A DNA stretch of 64,000 nt from Pegoplata infirma (GCA_963921195.1 OY992537.1:76018894-76082893), one strand, 5' to 3'; positions 34,306-45,880 are shown, numbered from the stretch's first letter. Numbers and translations: made by a program. The notes: a model not told the origin generated them from the letters alone.

Positions 34306-37300
34306 CAGGCGCGGATCCAGGGGGGGGGAGAATGGAATGGGATTTCTCCCCCCCCCCAAAAACGATTTCAAAAGAAAAAAAAAAGAGAAAGGAAAAGGAA
34401 AAAAAAAAGAAAAAAGGAAAAGAAAAAAGTAAAGGAAAAAGGAAAAAGGGAAGGGAAAGCAAAGGAGCAAGGATCGAATGAAAATGACCAGGATGTATAA
34501 ATATCCTTTGGAGAGGTATATGTATGTGTGCTGATGATTTTCGTCAGCACACACAGCCTCCATCCTAAGGAATTTTTTTACATCCTTGGGATAAAATATT
34601 TCGGAATTAAAGAAAATTCATTTGAAAAACTTTAAAAAAAGTCGTGGACATTTTCTAACCGACTAACTTTCTTAAGGAAAAAGTATTATATTTTTAAAGA
34701 AAAATGTCTCAGAACTCCAGATTTTATTTTTAGAAAATGTTTTGATACTTATTTGACTCTGAATGTAAGAATTTTTTTATTGAATAATTATCTAAAATTT
34801 TTAAAAAATATCTTATAACTTTTCTTTAGGAAAAATTCCGCATCAATTGAGAATTTTTCCTTAGAAAAAATGTTTCAGAATCGGCCAAGAACTAAAAAAA
34901 ATAAAAATCTCAGAATCGGAAAGATTTCTACAGACAAAATGCTCAGAATCTGAGTTGTTCTATAAGGAAATATATTTTTTTTCTCTTTAAGAAATCTTTT
35001 AGATCTGCTAATTTTTCTATATGAAAAGTTTATCAAAACCTATTATTTTTTTTTAAAGATTTTTTTTTGTATAAAAAATCTTTTGGATTGAAATTTTTCT
35101 GTTGGAGATTTTTTTGATGAAAGTTTTTCTGTTGGAAAATCCTGGGAATTTTTCTACAGGAAATGTGTCTCTAAATATATAAATTTTTCTAATAATAACC
35201 CAGCAGAAATTTTGCTGAACGTTCAGCAGCTTTTGGAAGGGGAACTTGAGTAAAGGAGCGCATCCAATTGCGCTGAATTCATGCATGATTCTCTAAGGCG
35301 ATGTCCCACTTTAGAGCGCTAGTTGGATACACAGAAACAGCGCTCTTTAGATGCACTGAAATCACGTGTCTTTAGAGCGCTGATTTAAGCAGAATAAAGA
35401 TGCTGTAAATTCATGTATCTTTTTAGCGCTGATTTAAGCAGATTAAAGATGCAGTGAATTCATGTATCTTTGTAGAGCTGATTTAAGCAGAATAAAGATG
35501 CTGTAAATTCATGTATCTTTTGTAAATTTGTATTTTCTAAAATTAAAGTTCTAAAATTAAAATGTAAAAATGAGATAAAAAACAAAAAATTTACCAATAA
35601 ATGAAAAAATATTCAAAAGAAGTTATAACAAATGTATCTTAGTTTTTCTGTTTTTTCGTGATTAGAGTTTGTGTTTAATCCAAATCGGTTTATTCATCGA
35701 AATAACAAATAAGCATTGGCTGTTTTTTGGTTGGCCTATTTATCATCATTTAAAATGTGTTAAAGGCCTCTGTTATGTCTTTCAAAACTTTTCAAATCAC
35801 ATGATATTTTTCGAATCACATGAAATCGAGTTTGGTGTTTGTTTACGGGTTCGTTCAAAGTCAGACAAGGAAAAACAATAAAATTTAAAATTCGTTATTG
35901 ATAAAATTCAATTTTGAATTTTTCAAAAAATTCAAGAAAGAATTTTAAATATAATTCTTAAAAATTTTATTTTAAATTCTTAGAAGAAATAAAATTCAAA
36001 AAAATTTTATTTAAAATTCTTTAAAGAATTTTATTAATAAAAAAAAAGAATTTTATTTCCATAATAACAAATATATTTTGAACAAATAAATATTCAAACC
36101 AAAAGTAAAATAAAATTAAACCAAAAATAAAATTCAAACCAAAAATAAAATTCTTTTTTTTTTGGAGAATTTTATTTTTGGAAATAATAAAATTCAAATG
36201 TTTTTGAGAATTTTATTTAAACAAAAATTTTATTTCAAATACCTTCTGAATTTTAAATAAAATTCGAATTTTTTCCTTGTCTGTTCAAAGTTTAAATCAA
36301 ATAACTAAAATTTAAAAAAATATAACAAAAAAATTCATTCGTTTACTTTACAAAACTTTATTTATGTGAAACAAAATGAAAAAAAAAAATCGGAAGTGAA
36401 CATCAAAAAAATATCGGAAATTTTCATTTTCACATTTTTTATGGGATTTTTTTTGGGAACAGCGGTCAAAGATGCTATGATTGAAGCGCTCTTTGCAGCG
36501 CTGATTAATGCGCAATAATGATGCAGTCAAATCATGTGTCTTTGTCTAAAACTCATGTTTTTTTATTCAAAAAGTGTTAAAAATATTAAAAAGGAAAGCA
36601 AGTGTGAAATTTTATCAAAAAATAATTACACATTATAAGTTTTATATAAAAAATCTTAAAAAAAAATTTAAAATTTTTCCCCTTCCTTTTACTGCATCCC
36701 TAAGAGCGCTCTTTGGATGCGCTACGGTATGCTATAAACAGATGCTGTGTCGCCAAAATCTCGATTTATTTCTGCTGGGAAATAAATAATAACATCCTCA
36801 AAATATTTTTCTAATAATAATAGTAGTAATTATTTTATAAACAAATGTTTAAGAATCTTAGAAATTGTCTTAAAAAAACATTAGCTGGCATTAAAACCTT
36901 AAAATTTTTCTATTAAAAAATGCTATAAAATTTAAGATTTAATTTTTAGAAAAGTGTATCAAAATTTCTTCATAAAATGTTTTAGAAACTGACAATTTCT
37001 TGGTATCTGATAATTTTCTTTTATACGAAATAGTTCTTAGAATCGAAAATTACTTTAAAATATGAGAATCAGAATTTTTGTAGAAAGAATATCTCAGAAT
37101 CTCAGATTATTTCTATGGAAAAAAATTTAGAAATCTTAGACATTTTCTTTAAGAAAATGTTGAATCTGAGAGTTTTTCAACAGAAAATATGATCTAAGAA
37201 TTAAAGAATTTTTTTTTATCAAAGTTTAGAATCTAAACATTTTTATAAAGGAAAATATCTCAGAACTTGGGTTATTTTTTTATATGAAAGATATTTTAAA

Positions 37301-37732
37301 ATCTAAGAGTTTTCTGCGGTAAAAATGAATCAACATCTGAGAAATTTTGTGAAGGGAACATTGATAAAAAAAACTATTTATTCTTTTTCTTCAAAATATT
37401 GGAGTTTTAGTATAAATTTTTGTTTAGAAAAATATGAATTTTTATATAGAAGTTTACATGTCTATTCACAGTTGTGACTGGCTATGACAGTCACATTTAT
37501 TATTTTACGATAAACGGTGTTATTTATGAAGTAAATCGGTCTGTTAGGATTCCCTCGTGAAAAATATTTTTTGATTTAAAAAAGTTTTTTTTTCTTTTGT
37601 TTTTAAGAACACCCCCCCCCCCCCCTCCTTCTACATCAAACCGAACTTCATGCTTTCCGATCTCATAAACCTTTTTTTGCAAAAAAAAAAAAAAATCTCC
37701 CCCCCCAAATGAAATTCCTGGATCCGCGCCTG
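34306..37732. mobile_element. hAT-type non-autonomous element, 3.4 kb
   Basis: The left end reads CAGGCGCGGATCCAGGGGGG and the right end is its complement, CCTGGATCCGCGCCTG. Flanking octamers are AAAATTTT (34298-34305) and CAAATTTT (37733-37740), 7 of 8 matching, as expected for hAT 8-bp duplications. Inside each end come a G or C run and a purine tract (34376-34480; pyrimidines on the right), then TCTCAGAATC satellite repeats (34570-35190 and 36790-37440). No transposase ORF remains; the short phenylalanine- or lysine-rich frames come from the tract. Confidence 0.85.
35199..36779. mobile_element. element with CCCAGCAGAAAT ends, nested in the hAT
   Basis: CCCAGCAGAAATTTTGCTG on the left and TTTATTTCTGCTGGG on the right give about 12 bp of inverted termini. 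It interrupts the satellite interior of the hAT element. Near the left end three 67-bp units carry GCTGATTTAAGCAGA, AAAGATGC and TCATGTATC (35370-35520), with related text at 36465-36545. The flanks are too simple (AATAATAA) to prove a target duplication. No gene inside; superfamily not assigned. Confidence 0.6.
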
Positions 37733-38037
37733 CAAATTTTTGAGGTGTCTTTACATTTTCGTTCATAACTTTTGAACCGCTGAACCGATATCGCTCAAAT
37801 ACAATACCAAACTTTTCAGGAGAAGTTCCAATAAATATGTTAAGTTTCACTAATTTCCGTGTAATATTTTGGCCGTGATCACCATTTCCACAGACAGATA
37901 GACGGACAGACGGACATTGCTAGAATGTCTTAAAATCGATCGGGGATCATGAATATATATACTTTATGGGTTCCCAGACCGATATTTCGATGAGTTACAA
38001 ACAGAATGACAAACTTATGTATACCCTGTATCACTAA

Positions 38038-38625
38038 CAAGGGAAGTCTCCCTAGTGTCACCCGCGGATCTATATGGAATTGGTTTTATTTTGTAGAGCA
38101 GAACAAATAATGGGACACATATTTTTTTTAGCGGCCCAAATTCATATTAAGGGGGCAAAAAGGAGGGGGAATACAAGGCCATTTTTCAGTTTTTTTCGTT
38201 TATCTTCTATAGTATGCAAAGAAACCTAGTCATGTTACATACCAAATGAAAGGTCATTGGAAAACCTATCTACGTATGCAAAGAACGTGTTCTAAAATGC
38301 TCAACTTTTCTTCATATTGAGTAAAATACCAAAATTTTAGGACATTTTTGTTAATCAGTCGAAAAATATTATTTTCTTTGGCTCGTTGTTACCACCACGA
38401 GATAGGTATTTTTACTACCTTTAATCTGATACTGCACATGCCTATATTATTTTTGTTTAAATAGGCGTAAATCGTAAAAAAAGATCAATTTCCCCCCATA
38501 CAAATCGACCCCCTAAAAATGAGTTTGGGCCGCTAAAAAAAATACGTGTCGAATTAATTTTCGTTCTTAACAACATATCCAAATTTCATAAAGATCGGAG
38601 GGTGACACCAGGGAGACTTCCCTTG
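38038..38625. mobile_element. PIF/Harbinger-like MITE, 588 bp
   Basis: Termini CAAGGGAAGTCTCCCT.GTGTCACCC are inverted at the right end, with one difference in 26 bp. TAA lies on both sides (38035-38037, 38626-38628), the 3-bp duplication typical of PIF/Harbinger. The empty site restores the dispersed repeat end. The interior has no transposase. Confidence 0.85.
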
Positions 38626-38650
38626 TAAGTGGAGGGCATAAAAATAGAAT

Positions 38651-38916
38651 TTGGCATTCCCTAAAATCATTCAATTTTCAAAATCACTGAATTAATTCTT
38701 TCAAGAGTTCATTCCTTAAGAATGATCATTCAACTTGAATCATTATTTTTTTAATCAAACTCAATCTACTACAAATTGAATGATGAAATTTTCTCATCAT
38801 TCATTTTAAAACAGTGAAGCGCAACACACATACACACACATTTAAGCTTGTGTGGGAAGCAGCAGCCGATCGTTTACACACGAAGATGCTTAAAATGCAA
38901 ACAAGCAACACATTAT
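38651..38916. repeat. GAATTAATTC-rich DNA
   Basis: Words ATTCAATT, GAATTAATTC and GATCATTCAA recur here and again at 39610-39850, suggesting one AT-rich repeat split by the element at about 38917-39605. A short CACACA run lies at 38825-38845. Confidence 0.5.
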
Positions 38917-39605
38917 TGTTTCTGTAAAGACAGTCGAGCTCAGGCTCTAATTATAATTATGTATTATAATTTTTTGAATTGTTATATATGGTTTTGAATT
39001 GAGAAAAGTGTGAAAGAAAATTTTTTTAATTTTTCTAAAAATTTAAGACATCCTGGTTTGTTTCTTACTAGTTTCATATTATCCAGTTATAATAATCTTC
39101 AGAAAAACTTTTAATGTCAAATTTATTAAGTTAATAGTCAATAGAACTCTATATGTGAAAATTATTAACAGATCGCAGCCGACAAGGATTGAACTCATCA
39201 TCATCTGTAATACTTTGCTATTAACTGCTTGTAACGTACAATCACTCGATACGCCAAGTAGGCTGTTAAGCAAGTATCAACTAAATATGATTTTTTTAAT
39301 TCGAGTGTGGTTGTTGCTGTTGTTTTTTTTAACAGAAGGGTTGTTATTGTAATTATGTGTAAACAAACTTTTATTTTTAGTAATCATTATTCTTCTTCCT
39401 CTCCTTCATCAATTCTGATCTAAGTACTTATTTTTGCAAACATTGCCAGACATGGTCTATATTTTAGACACAAATGTTAGGTGTTGCCATTTTTCCAAAG
39501 ATACTGATTATTGCCACTTAGGGCGACTTATAGTCGTTATTTTTAAATTATTGTTTCTGTAAATAATTATTAATTATAATTATGTAATATAATTTTTTGA
39601 AAATA
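38917..39605 (-). mobile_element. second, diverged ribozyme-bearing element
   Basis: TGTTTCTGTAAAGACAG, GAGCTCAGGCTCTAATTATAA and GTATTATAATTTTTTGA (38919-38980) are the diverged complement of the terminal repeat at 20870-20900. A shortened copy follows at 39548-39601. Between them, on the minus strand, lies the motif at 39061-39107. The interior has no ORF of note. Family membership is clear from shared order; the exact limits are not. Confidence 0.6.
39061..39107 (-). ncRNA. hammerhead-type ribozyme-like motif, diverged
   Basis: On the minus strand: TTTTT, CTGAAGA, T, TATTAT, loop AACTGG, ATAATA, T, GAAA, CTAGTA, AGAAA. Stem II is six perfect pairs. Stem III is ACTAGT, self-complementary like ACCGGT in the other copy. 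Stem I pairs TTTTT with AGAAA (one G-T), and a further C-G pair can extend it. The core, the T-T apposition and AACTGG match 21181-21227 although every stem sequence changed. Confidence 0.62.
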
Positions 39606-39868
39606 CAAAGGGAATGAAATAAAAAAAGCATCATTCAATTTGTAATATATTTGAATGATGAACAATTTTGATCATTCAATTGAATGATTAGCTTGCGAGG
39701 AATTAATGCTCTTGGGAATTAATTCAATTTGATTTAAGCTTTGAGAATTAAGCCTTTGAATTAATTCGTGATGAATGCTAGTAAAGAATGATAATTCAAA
39801 ACTTTTTAAAACAGAATTGAACTTTTTGTGAATTAATTCTCAATAGAATTAATTCGTTCGAAGCTCTG

Positions 39869-40046
39869 CCCGTGTTAAAAAATAATTACATCAAAACATA
39901 TCTCCTTTGATAAAAACATATATGGATCATATCTAAATAGATGTAATCAGATCAACTCCATATATATTCATATCTTCTTCTTATATAATCCATATATGTT
40001 TTTATCAAAGGAGATATGTTTTGATATAATTATTTTTTTACACGGG
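39869..40046. mobile_element. 178-bp foldback MITE with CCCGTG ends
   Basis: CCCGTGTTAAAAAATAATTA starts a 57-bp arm through TATCTCCTTTGATAAAAAC that is almost perfectly complemented by 39990-40046, ending TTTTTTACACGGG. The middle is ATATGG-rich. The ends resemble CCCCGAGTAAAAA of the MITE at 51484. No clear target duplication. Confidence 0.82.
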
Positions 40047-40114
40047 TGCTGTAAAATATTAGTAAAATGGGATTACCAGACTTTTCCTAGTAATTTGGCA
40101 AAATTTTTCTTGTT

Positions 40115-40276
40115 GTATGTTACTTTTTATTCACCAGCTGGTGATACACGGCTTTATTCACCAGCTGGTGAAAGATCCAAGTTACAAATCATAAATACAA
40201 ACCTTTTTGTTTTTAAGAAAATGAAAAGAGTAATTCTTATTTTCTTTTTTGTTAGTCGTTAGCTTATATAGTCAAA
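40115..40276. repeat. palindrome-bearing dispersed repeat copy
   Basis: Same family as 16466. Here both boxes are CACCAGCTGGTG (40132-40143 and 40159-40170), the second a full TTCACCAGCTGGTGAA. It ends at GCTTATATAGTCAAACCTG, into which the next MITE is inserted. Confidence 0.85.
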
Positions 40277-40284
40277 CCTGAATA

Positions 40285-40524
40285 TCGTCGCTGCGCCTAA
40301 AAATGGAGTCATGTGTTAAAAAGTTATTTTATTATATGAAGAGGCCCAAGAAACAGCCAAATTTGGTTCTTTCTTCACATAAATATTAAACCAATATTAT
40401 AAATTTCATGTTGATTAAAAGTTGACTTCTAAAAATTACAGGTAAAGGGCCAAAAACTTCTGTTTCTTGGCCTCTTTGAAAAAATTTGAAAAACACATGA
40501 CTCCATTTTTAGGCGCAGCGACGA
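40285..40524. mobile_element. 240-bp MITE with TCGTCGCTGCGCC ends
   Basis: Ends TCGTCGCTGCGCCTAAAAAT and GGAGTCATGTGTT are perfectly inverted at the right. TA flanks both sides (40283-40284, 40525-40526), as for Tc1/mariner-type MITEs. The interior has GAGGCC and GGCCTC words also in inverted order. A lone diverged end (TGTCGCTTCGCCTAAAAAT) lies at 47150. Confidence 0.85.
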
Positions 40525-40526
40525 TA

Positions 40527-40977
40527 TGTTATTCGTAATATTGTTCTCGAACGTATTTGAACAAAAGTTAATATGCTAATTTAATGGTTTGTTTGTAAAC
40601 ATGACGCATTAGAATGACATAGAATAGCTTCAGCATTACTTTAATTCTGCTCTATGTTGTATAAAAATAAATTTTCTTGATGTAATTTTTTTATTTGACA
40701 GCCATCATTCGCAGTAAATCGTCGTTCATTATGTCAATTTTAACAATTTGATTTTTTAATCTTGTTACATGTTAAAGGAATTTTCATCATATAATCTGAA
40801 CATTCAGATGTCGTATTAAACGAATAAACGGAAGAAAAAACGTGAAAAGAAAATCGCTTTATATTCTAAAATATAAATGTAAGACATTTTTTTTTTATGT
40901 ATTTAACATTTGTTAACCACAAAGAAAAAAATCCTTAAATTGATTGTTATACTTTTTTTTCCAAAAAGCAGGCGTGG
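40527..40977. other. AT-rich, nothing recognised
   Basis: No supported ORF or shared repeat. Confidence 0.4.
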
Positions 40978-42018
40978 CACAGTGGGGAAAAATGGACTTT
41001 TTTTTGTCCGATTTTGCCTACAGGTCGCAATTCTTAACCGATTTTAGTTTTTCTTCATTTGAATTTTAGCTAATAAAATTCCTCATCGGTCTGTCATGGT
41101 GGATTTCTAAAAATCGTTTTTGTTTTATTTGAATAATTTTTTAAAGTTCAGAAAATATTAATTTTTTTAGAATTTTTGCTCTAAAAAAATTAATAGCTAG
41201 GGGACGAATAAGCTGTATGGACAAAATTAAAGGTATTTGAACCCCTTATAAACGACATTAATAGAATTTGTTAATTAATTATTATTTTGGTTTTTATAAA
41301 CATATGAAAACTTAAAAATGTTCAGTTTTAAGTACCAATATTATTTTAAATAATGTACCAATTTCAATGAAATTTTTTTTAGATTAAAGCTTATCATTTT
41401 CTTAATCATTATTGGTAAACAAACTATTTTTGCAAAATTGTTTAACTCCTTTTTTCGAATTTACAATGTAACAACTTTTTTTTTTTTTAAACAGACTAAA
41501 AAATAATTTTAAAATTCCAAAAATCATAAGGTAAAATTTAAGCAAAAAATAAAATATTTTTTTAAAAAAATTTTGTGTACCAATTATGACTAAGCAAAAC
41601 ATAAGATTTAATCTTAAAAAGATTTCATTGAAATTGGTACATTACTTTTAAAGATATAGACTTTTAAAAGTGAAAATTCTTGAATTTTTGTCTGGTTATA
41701 AAAACCAAAATAATAATATATGTTCAAATACTAATCACGTCGTTGATAAAGGCTTACAATACCTTTAATTTAGTCTGTAAAGCATATTCGTCCCATGCCT
41801 AATACATTTTTTATTGCAAAAATACTGAAAAAAATGAAAATTTTTTGAACTTTAGGAAAATATAAAAAGTAATCCAAAAATTTTTTTCAAAAATCCACCA
41901 TGACAGATCAATTCGGAATTTTATAAGCTAAAATACAAAAAAAGAAAGACCAAAATCGGTTAAGAATTGCGACCTGTAGGCAAAATTGGACAAAAAAAGT
42001 AAATTTTTCCCCACTGTG
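40978..42018. mobile_element. 1.04-kb foldback element with CACAGTGGGG ends
   Basis: CACAGTGGGGAAAAATGGAC on the left is complemented on the right with two differences. The inverted relation continues through AGGTCGCAATTCTTAACCG and TGTCATGGTGGATTT almost to the centre (GTACCAATTTCAATGAAA near 41346 against TTTCATTGAAATTGGTAC near 41622). CGTGG flanks both ends (40973-40977, 42019-42023) and may be a 5-bp target duplication. No ORF of value. Confidence 0.8.
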
Positions 42019-42023
42019 CGTGG

Positions 42024-42775
42024 GGGACAATACACAATAAAGTAATATCGTTTATTTAAAACGAACTTGACAAAATAAATTTTCTAATAATTCTTCAAAC
42101 ATTTTTGTATTTCTATTTTTATACGCTGCGTATACAATTACATCTACAGAGAAATCATTTAAAGTTGGATTAAAAATATTAACGATTTTAGTTTAAAACT
42201 ATAAATTGTAATTATATGAACCGTTGCCCTAACGTTGCCTATACCAAGAAAGTACTTGCGGATCTTTTATTGCCCCTTCCTTGCTAAAAAAAATATCCGT
42301 TATAGATGGCCTTTACTGTCTTTGTTTGTCTATTTATAGAATCTACTATATGTTTGCGCTTTTAAAGGTATTATCATTTTTATTTTATGTAAATTTATTG
42401 AAATCAATAACTTTATTAGAAAATGCAAAGTATAAAGAAATATAAAAATTTCCTTATTTCTTCGTCTTATCAACATTATTATGGGTATTCTGACCTTCTT
42501 AAGTTTCAGTTGAATATAAAAATATATATTTTTTATGTTTTTTTTTCGTTTCTGTCTTATTTTTGTTTGGGTAGTTAAACATAGAGTATTTTTACGGCAA
42601 CAAGACAAAAAAATTGGGGTAAAATATTCACATTGCGTGAGTTGTTTTTAATACGCAGCAGTTCCTTGTTGTTTTATTATTGAAATTTTTTGTATTTTCT
42701 TTATGTAGCTTTAAAACATCCTGTTATAAATTGAAGACAACTGGCTTTATAGAAAGGATATTCCATCAGTACACA
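42024..42775. other. AT-rich, possibly single-copy
   Basis: No gene or repeat recognised. The 92-codon minus-strand frame at 42330-42608 is lysine- and isoleucine-rich without domain signs. Confidence 0.35.
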
Positions 42776-42779
42776 GAGA

Positions 42780-43240
42780 ATATGTAATATTAAATTTAAG
42801 AAATATGTCGGAACATAAGACACTTTCTAGAGAAAGAATATATCAGAATCTATTTTAAAAATGTCAACAAATAAAATGTTTTTTTCTAAAGTAGAAATTC
42901 TTAAAATATTTTTCTATAATTAGGTAATCTGAATCTTAAACATTTTCTATTGCAAAACTATAACAAAATCTTTCCATATCTCAAAATCTGATATTTTCTC
43001 TATTGGAAACATGATGATATAAAAAAATACTATCATCAGGTTATGAGATAATTTTCTCATAGAAAGATAGCCAGTTTCTGCGAAAGTTTCCAAAAAATAT
43101 TTTTCAGATGTTGAAACATATTTTTTATAGACAATTTATTACATTCTGAAACAAATTGGAAGATTCTGAGAAATATGTATTTTCTATAGAAAGATTTGAA
43201 GATTTGAAAATTAAAAAAAAAAAAAATGTGTCATGCGATA
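42780..43240. repeat. degenerate TCAGAATC/TATAGAAAA satellite
   Basis: Old, sparse units of the satellite seen best at 60340-64000, such as AGAAAGAATATATCAGAATC and TTTTCTATAGAAAG. Confidence 0.6.
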
Positions 43241-43259
43241 CATTTTTAATAACACTACT

Positions 43260-43640
43260 CAACACGGTTTTTGCACAGAAAAGTTGAATACATTTCCTCC
43301 TAAACACGAATTTTTCATCCGAAAAGTTGTATAAAATCGCCTTCTAGAAATATAGGCTTTTTCATTTTTTGTGGACTAAGCCCTCAAAACAGACAATTTT
43401 TTTAATATTGGAAAAAATTATGTTACAGTTAGTCATATTTTTTTTTATTCGATTTTCCAATAAAATTACCTAACTTTTGCAAGAAATCCGGGCTCGATAC
43501 GATCAGGGATACCATCAGGACATTATAAGAAAGTTCGAAATGTCCTTTTTTTTCGTTATGTCCTTATAAGTATTCAAATTTTGCAAGAAACAACCTGTTC
43601 AAAGCAGTAATGTAAAGTAGAAACTCCAATAAAGAGCATT
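43260..43640. repeat. dispersed repeat, intact relative of 48480-50100
   Basis: AAATCGCCTTCTAG, TTTTTGTGGACTAAGCCCTC, AATATTGGAAAA, AATAAAATTACCTAACTTTTGC, CTCGATACGAT and CAGGACAT occur here without interruption. At 48500-48620 and 49968-50060 the same text is split by a hAT element. Confidence 0.8.
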
Positions 43641-44255
43641 TGGGGTTAAAGTCCAAAATCCATTGAGTATATTGTAACGATTCACATTTCCATGCCCTAC
43701 CTACTGGGGAACCTTGCTACCTATAAGTCTGGCTAAGTTCAGGAAAAATGGGGTGGAGATCTTTTTCCCTCCAGGTAGACCGCAGTCAGTTACCATAAAA
43801 ATAAAAATAGGTGCTACACACCGGAACATTCGAAAACCACCAAAACAAGCCTACGTCAAAAGAAGATATAAAAAAAAATAAAACGGAAAGAGAGAGGAAA
43901 AGAGTTGTACTGATAAGAGAGGAAGAGGGGAAAGGTGATATTGACCACCCCTGATCTTAACCCACCCTGTCCTTGCCTTCTAGTAAAAATATGGCCCAAT
44001 GCCTTACCTAATTGATTACCTAAACTTTCGTGTAAATAATCAAAATTTAGCAATTCATTTTACAAATACAAAACTTTTATTTAAAATTAAAACGAACAAC
44101 GTAAAATCTATTTATAGAAATAAACATTATAAATATTTTATTTTCCTTTAAATGAAATTGAAAAAATTTGACGTTGAGAGTACCTTCCCATCCCGATAAA
44201 TATAACAAATGTTTCATTTATTTAAAAAAAATACAAAAAAAACATTTAAAAAAAG
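43641..44255. other. less AT-rich stretch, no gene found
   Basis: 43680-44000 is richer in G and C than the neighbours and contains a purine-rich tract (43862-43936). It shares nothing with the window and has no open frame I would call. Confidence 0.35.
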
Positions 44256-44570
44256 TGTATTTATTCAGAGGTTGGTTCAGTTCTTCAAGGGGGAACTTTT
44301 TTCCCCCTGAGCCGATTTTTCCCATTTACGAACCTGCCTAGGACCGTAAGACATATTCACGCCAAATTGCAGGAGGCTAGCTCTTTTATTTTGGACTGTA
44401 TCGTGCCATCTACAGACAGACGGACGGGCATTCACAGAATGTCTTAGAATCGATCATGGATCAATAATATATATACTTTATGGGGTCCCCGTCCGATATT
44501 TCGATGCGTTACAAATGGAATGACAAAGTGAGTATAACCCCATACAGTGGTTGGAGGGTATAAAAAAATG
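44256..44570. repeat. dispersed GACG-rich repeat fragment
   Basis: TTGGTTCAGTTCTTCAAGG, CAGACAGACGGACGG, TTTATGGGGTCC, CCGATATTTCGATG and GGTTGGAGGGTATAAAA align with 13800-14108. Only the right half of the family is present. Confidence 0.8.
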
Positions 44571-45000
44571 TATTAAAGTTTTTTTTTTACCCGGAATATG
44601 TATGAAACAAACTGGTATTGGAACTCTATACCACAATAGAAGGTTAAGATTTATTAAAATAGACTACATATGCAACGATTTTCTATTTAAAGATACTGAA
44701 CATTACGTTATGTATTTATTAAAATGTAATTTAATGGAATACACTAATATCAAACTGATTAAATTTTATTCTCAAAATTTTAAAAATGTGAAACGTTACG
44801 GAAACGAAACAAGCGATATATGTGTAGAGTGAGAATTTAACAATAATAATAAATAACACTTAACTTACCAATTCTATATTCTCGCTGACATAAGGCTTTT
44901 TGTCTTCTTGATGATATGAATTTGATAATCTGCTTTTGATTTAAATTTTCACTCGATTATATCTTGAAATTTTAGTGGAAGTGTGTAGGTGTTTATGTAT
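44571..45000. other. no supported feature
   Basis: An open frame of 93 codons (44551-44832) starts inside the repeat end and shows no recognisable domain; I leave it uncalled. Confidence 0.35.
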
Positions 45001-45006
45001 GCATTT

Positions 45007-45880
45007 TAAGATCGTATGAGTAATTATACCCTACACCACACTGTGGTACAGGGTATAATGAGTTTGTGCTGATGTTTGTAACTACCCGAAATATTGGTCC
45101 TAGACCCACTTTTAAGTATACCGATCGACTTAGAATCACTTTTTGAGTCGATTTAGCGATGTCCGTCCGTCCGTCCGTCTGTCCGTCCGTCCGTCCGTCT
45201 GTCTGTCCATGTAAACGGTGTAAACACGATACAGGTCGCAATTCTCGATCAATTGACTTGAAATTTAAAACTTAAGCCTCTTTTGGCCCAAGGACGAAGC
45301 CTATTGAAATTGGAAAAAATCGGTCTATATTTAGACCTAGCCCCCATACAAAGGTCCTCTTTAGTTTTGGCTCAAATGACTCTAATAGTCGCATTTTAAT
45401 AGGTATCTTTTCAAAATTTGGCAGGAATTAATGTTTTATACACACAAATCACCATTCCGAATTTTAAAGAAATCGAACCAGTTCTTCTAGTAGCCCCCAT
45501 ACAAACCACCTTCCCGATTTTCACATAAATCTCTCAATTTTCATGAAAATAGAAAATATTTAATTAAAATTCTGTTTGTGTATGTTAAACGCGTACTTTA
45601 ATAACCTTATCAAATCTAATTATCATCGGACCATAATTATCAGGTCCCATGTGGAAATTTCGCCCGATATTCAGTTGAAGCGATTTATTGTCAACAAATA
45701 GAAGCCTATTCCACTCAAATTTGATTAGTGATTGCTTTTTACACTTATTAAAGATTTGACAAAATATAGATCTAATCAGTCCATGTTTGAACTTGGGACC
45801 CATGGTCCGGGAAACTCTGGTGTAGGGTATTATATGGTCGGTCTTGACCGACTATAATTTTCTTACTTGTTTTAATTTAA
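45007..45880 (-). repeat. full-length dispersed repeat with GTCC microsatellite
   Basis: On the minus strand it starts AAAACAAGTAAGAAAATT, ATAGTCGGTCAAGACCG and ATACCCTACACCAGAG, and ends near ACCCTGTACCACAGTGTGG and GGGTATAATT. A run of GTCC repeats (45158-45207) is its microsatellite. A 3' fragment in the same orientation lies at 50255-50350. Repeats of this make-up are abundant in fly genomes. Non-coding. Confidence 0.8.

Larger units (their letters stand above)
34012..38650. repeat. dispersed AAAACAAGT repeat hosting nested insertions
   Basis: It begins AAAACAAGTAAAAAAG, GGCTTTGCCGAATG, ATACCCTCC and resumes at 37740 with GACGGACAGACGGAC (37899-37915), CCGATATTTCGATG and ATACCCTGTATCACTAA. 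It ends after another insertion with GTGGAGGGCATAAAA (to about 38643). Removing the hAT element and the MITE leaves about 620 bp, the normal size of this family here. Confidence 0.72.

Noticed and set aside
34282..34563. 93-codon minus-strand frame
   Set aside because: Same purine tract in the second hAT copy, with several overlapping frames of similar length on both strands.
45158..45207. GTCC run as a regulatory element or origin
   Set aside because: It is the microsatellite part of a dispersed repeat found several times in the window.
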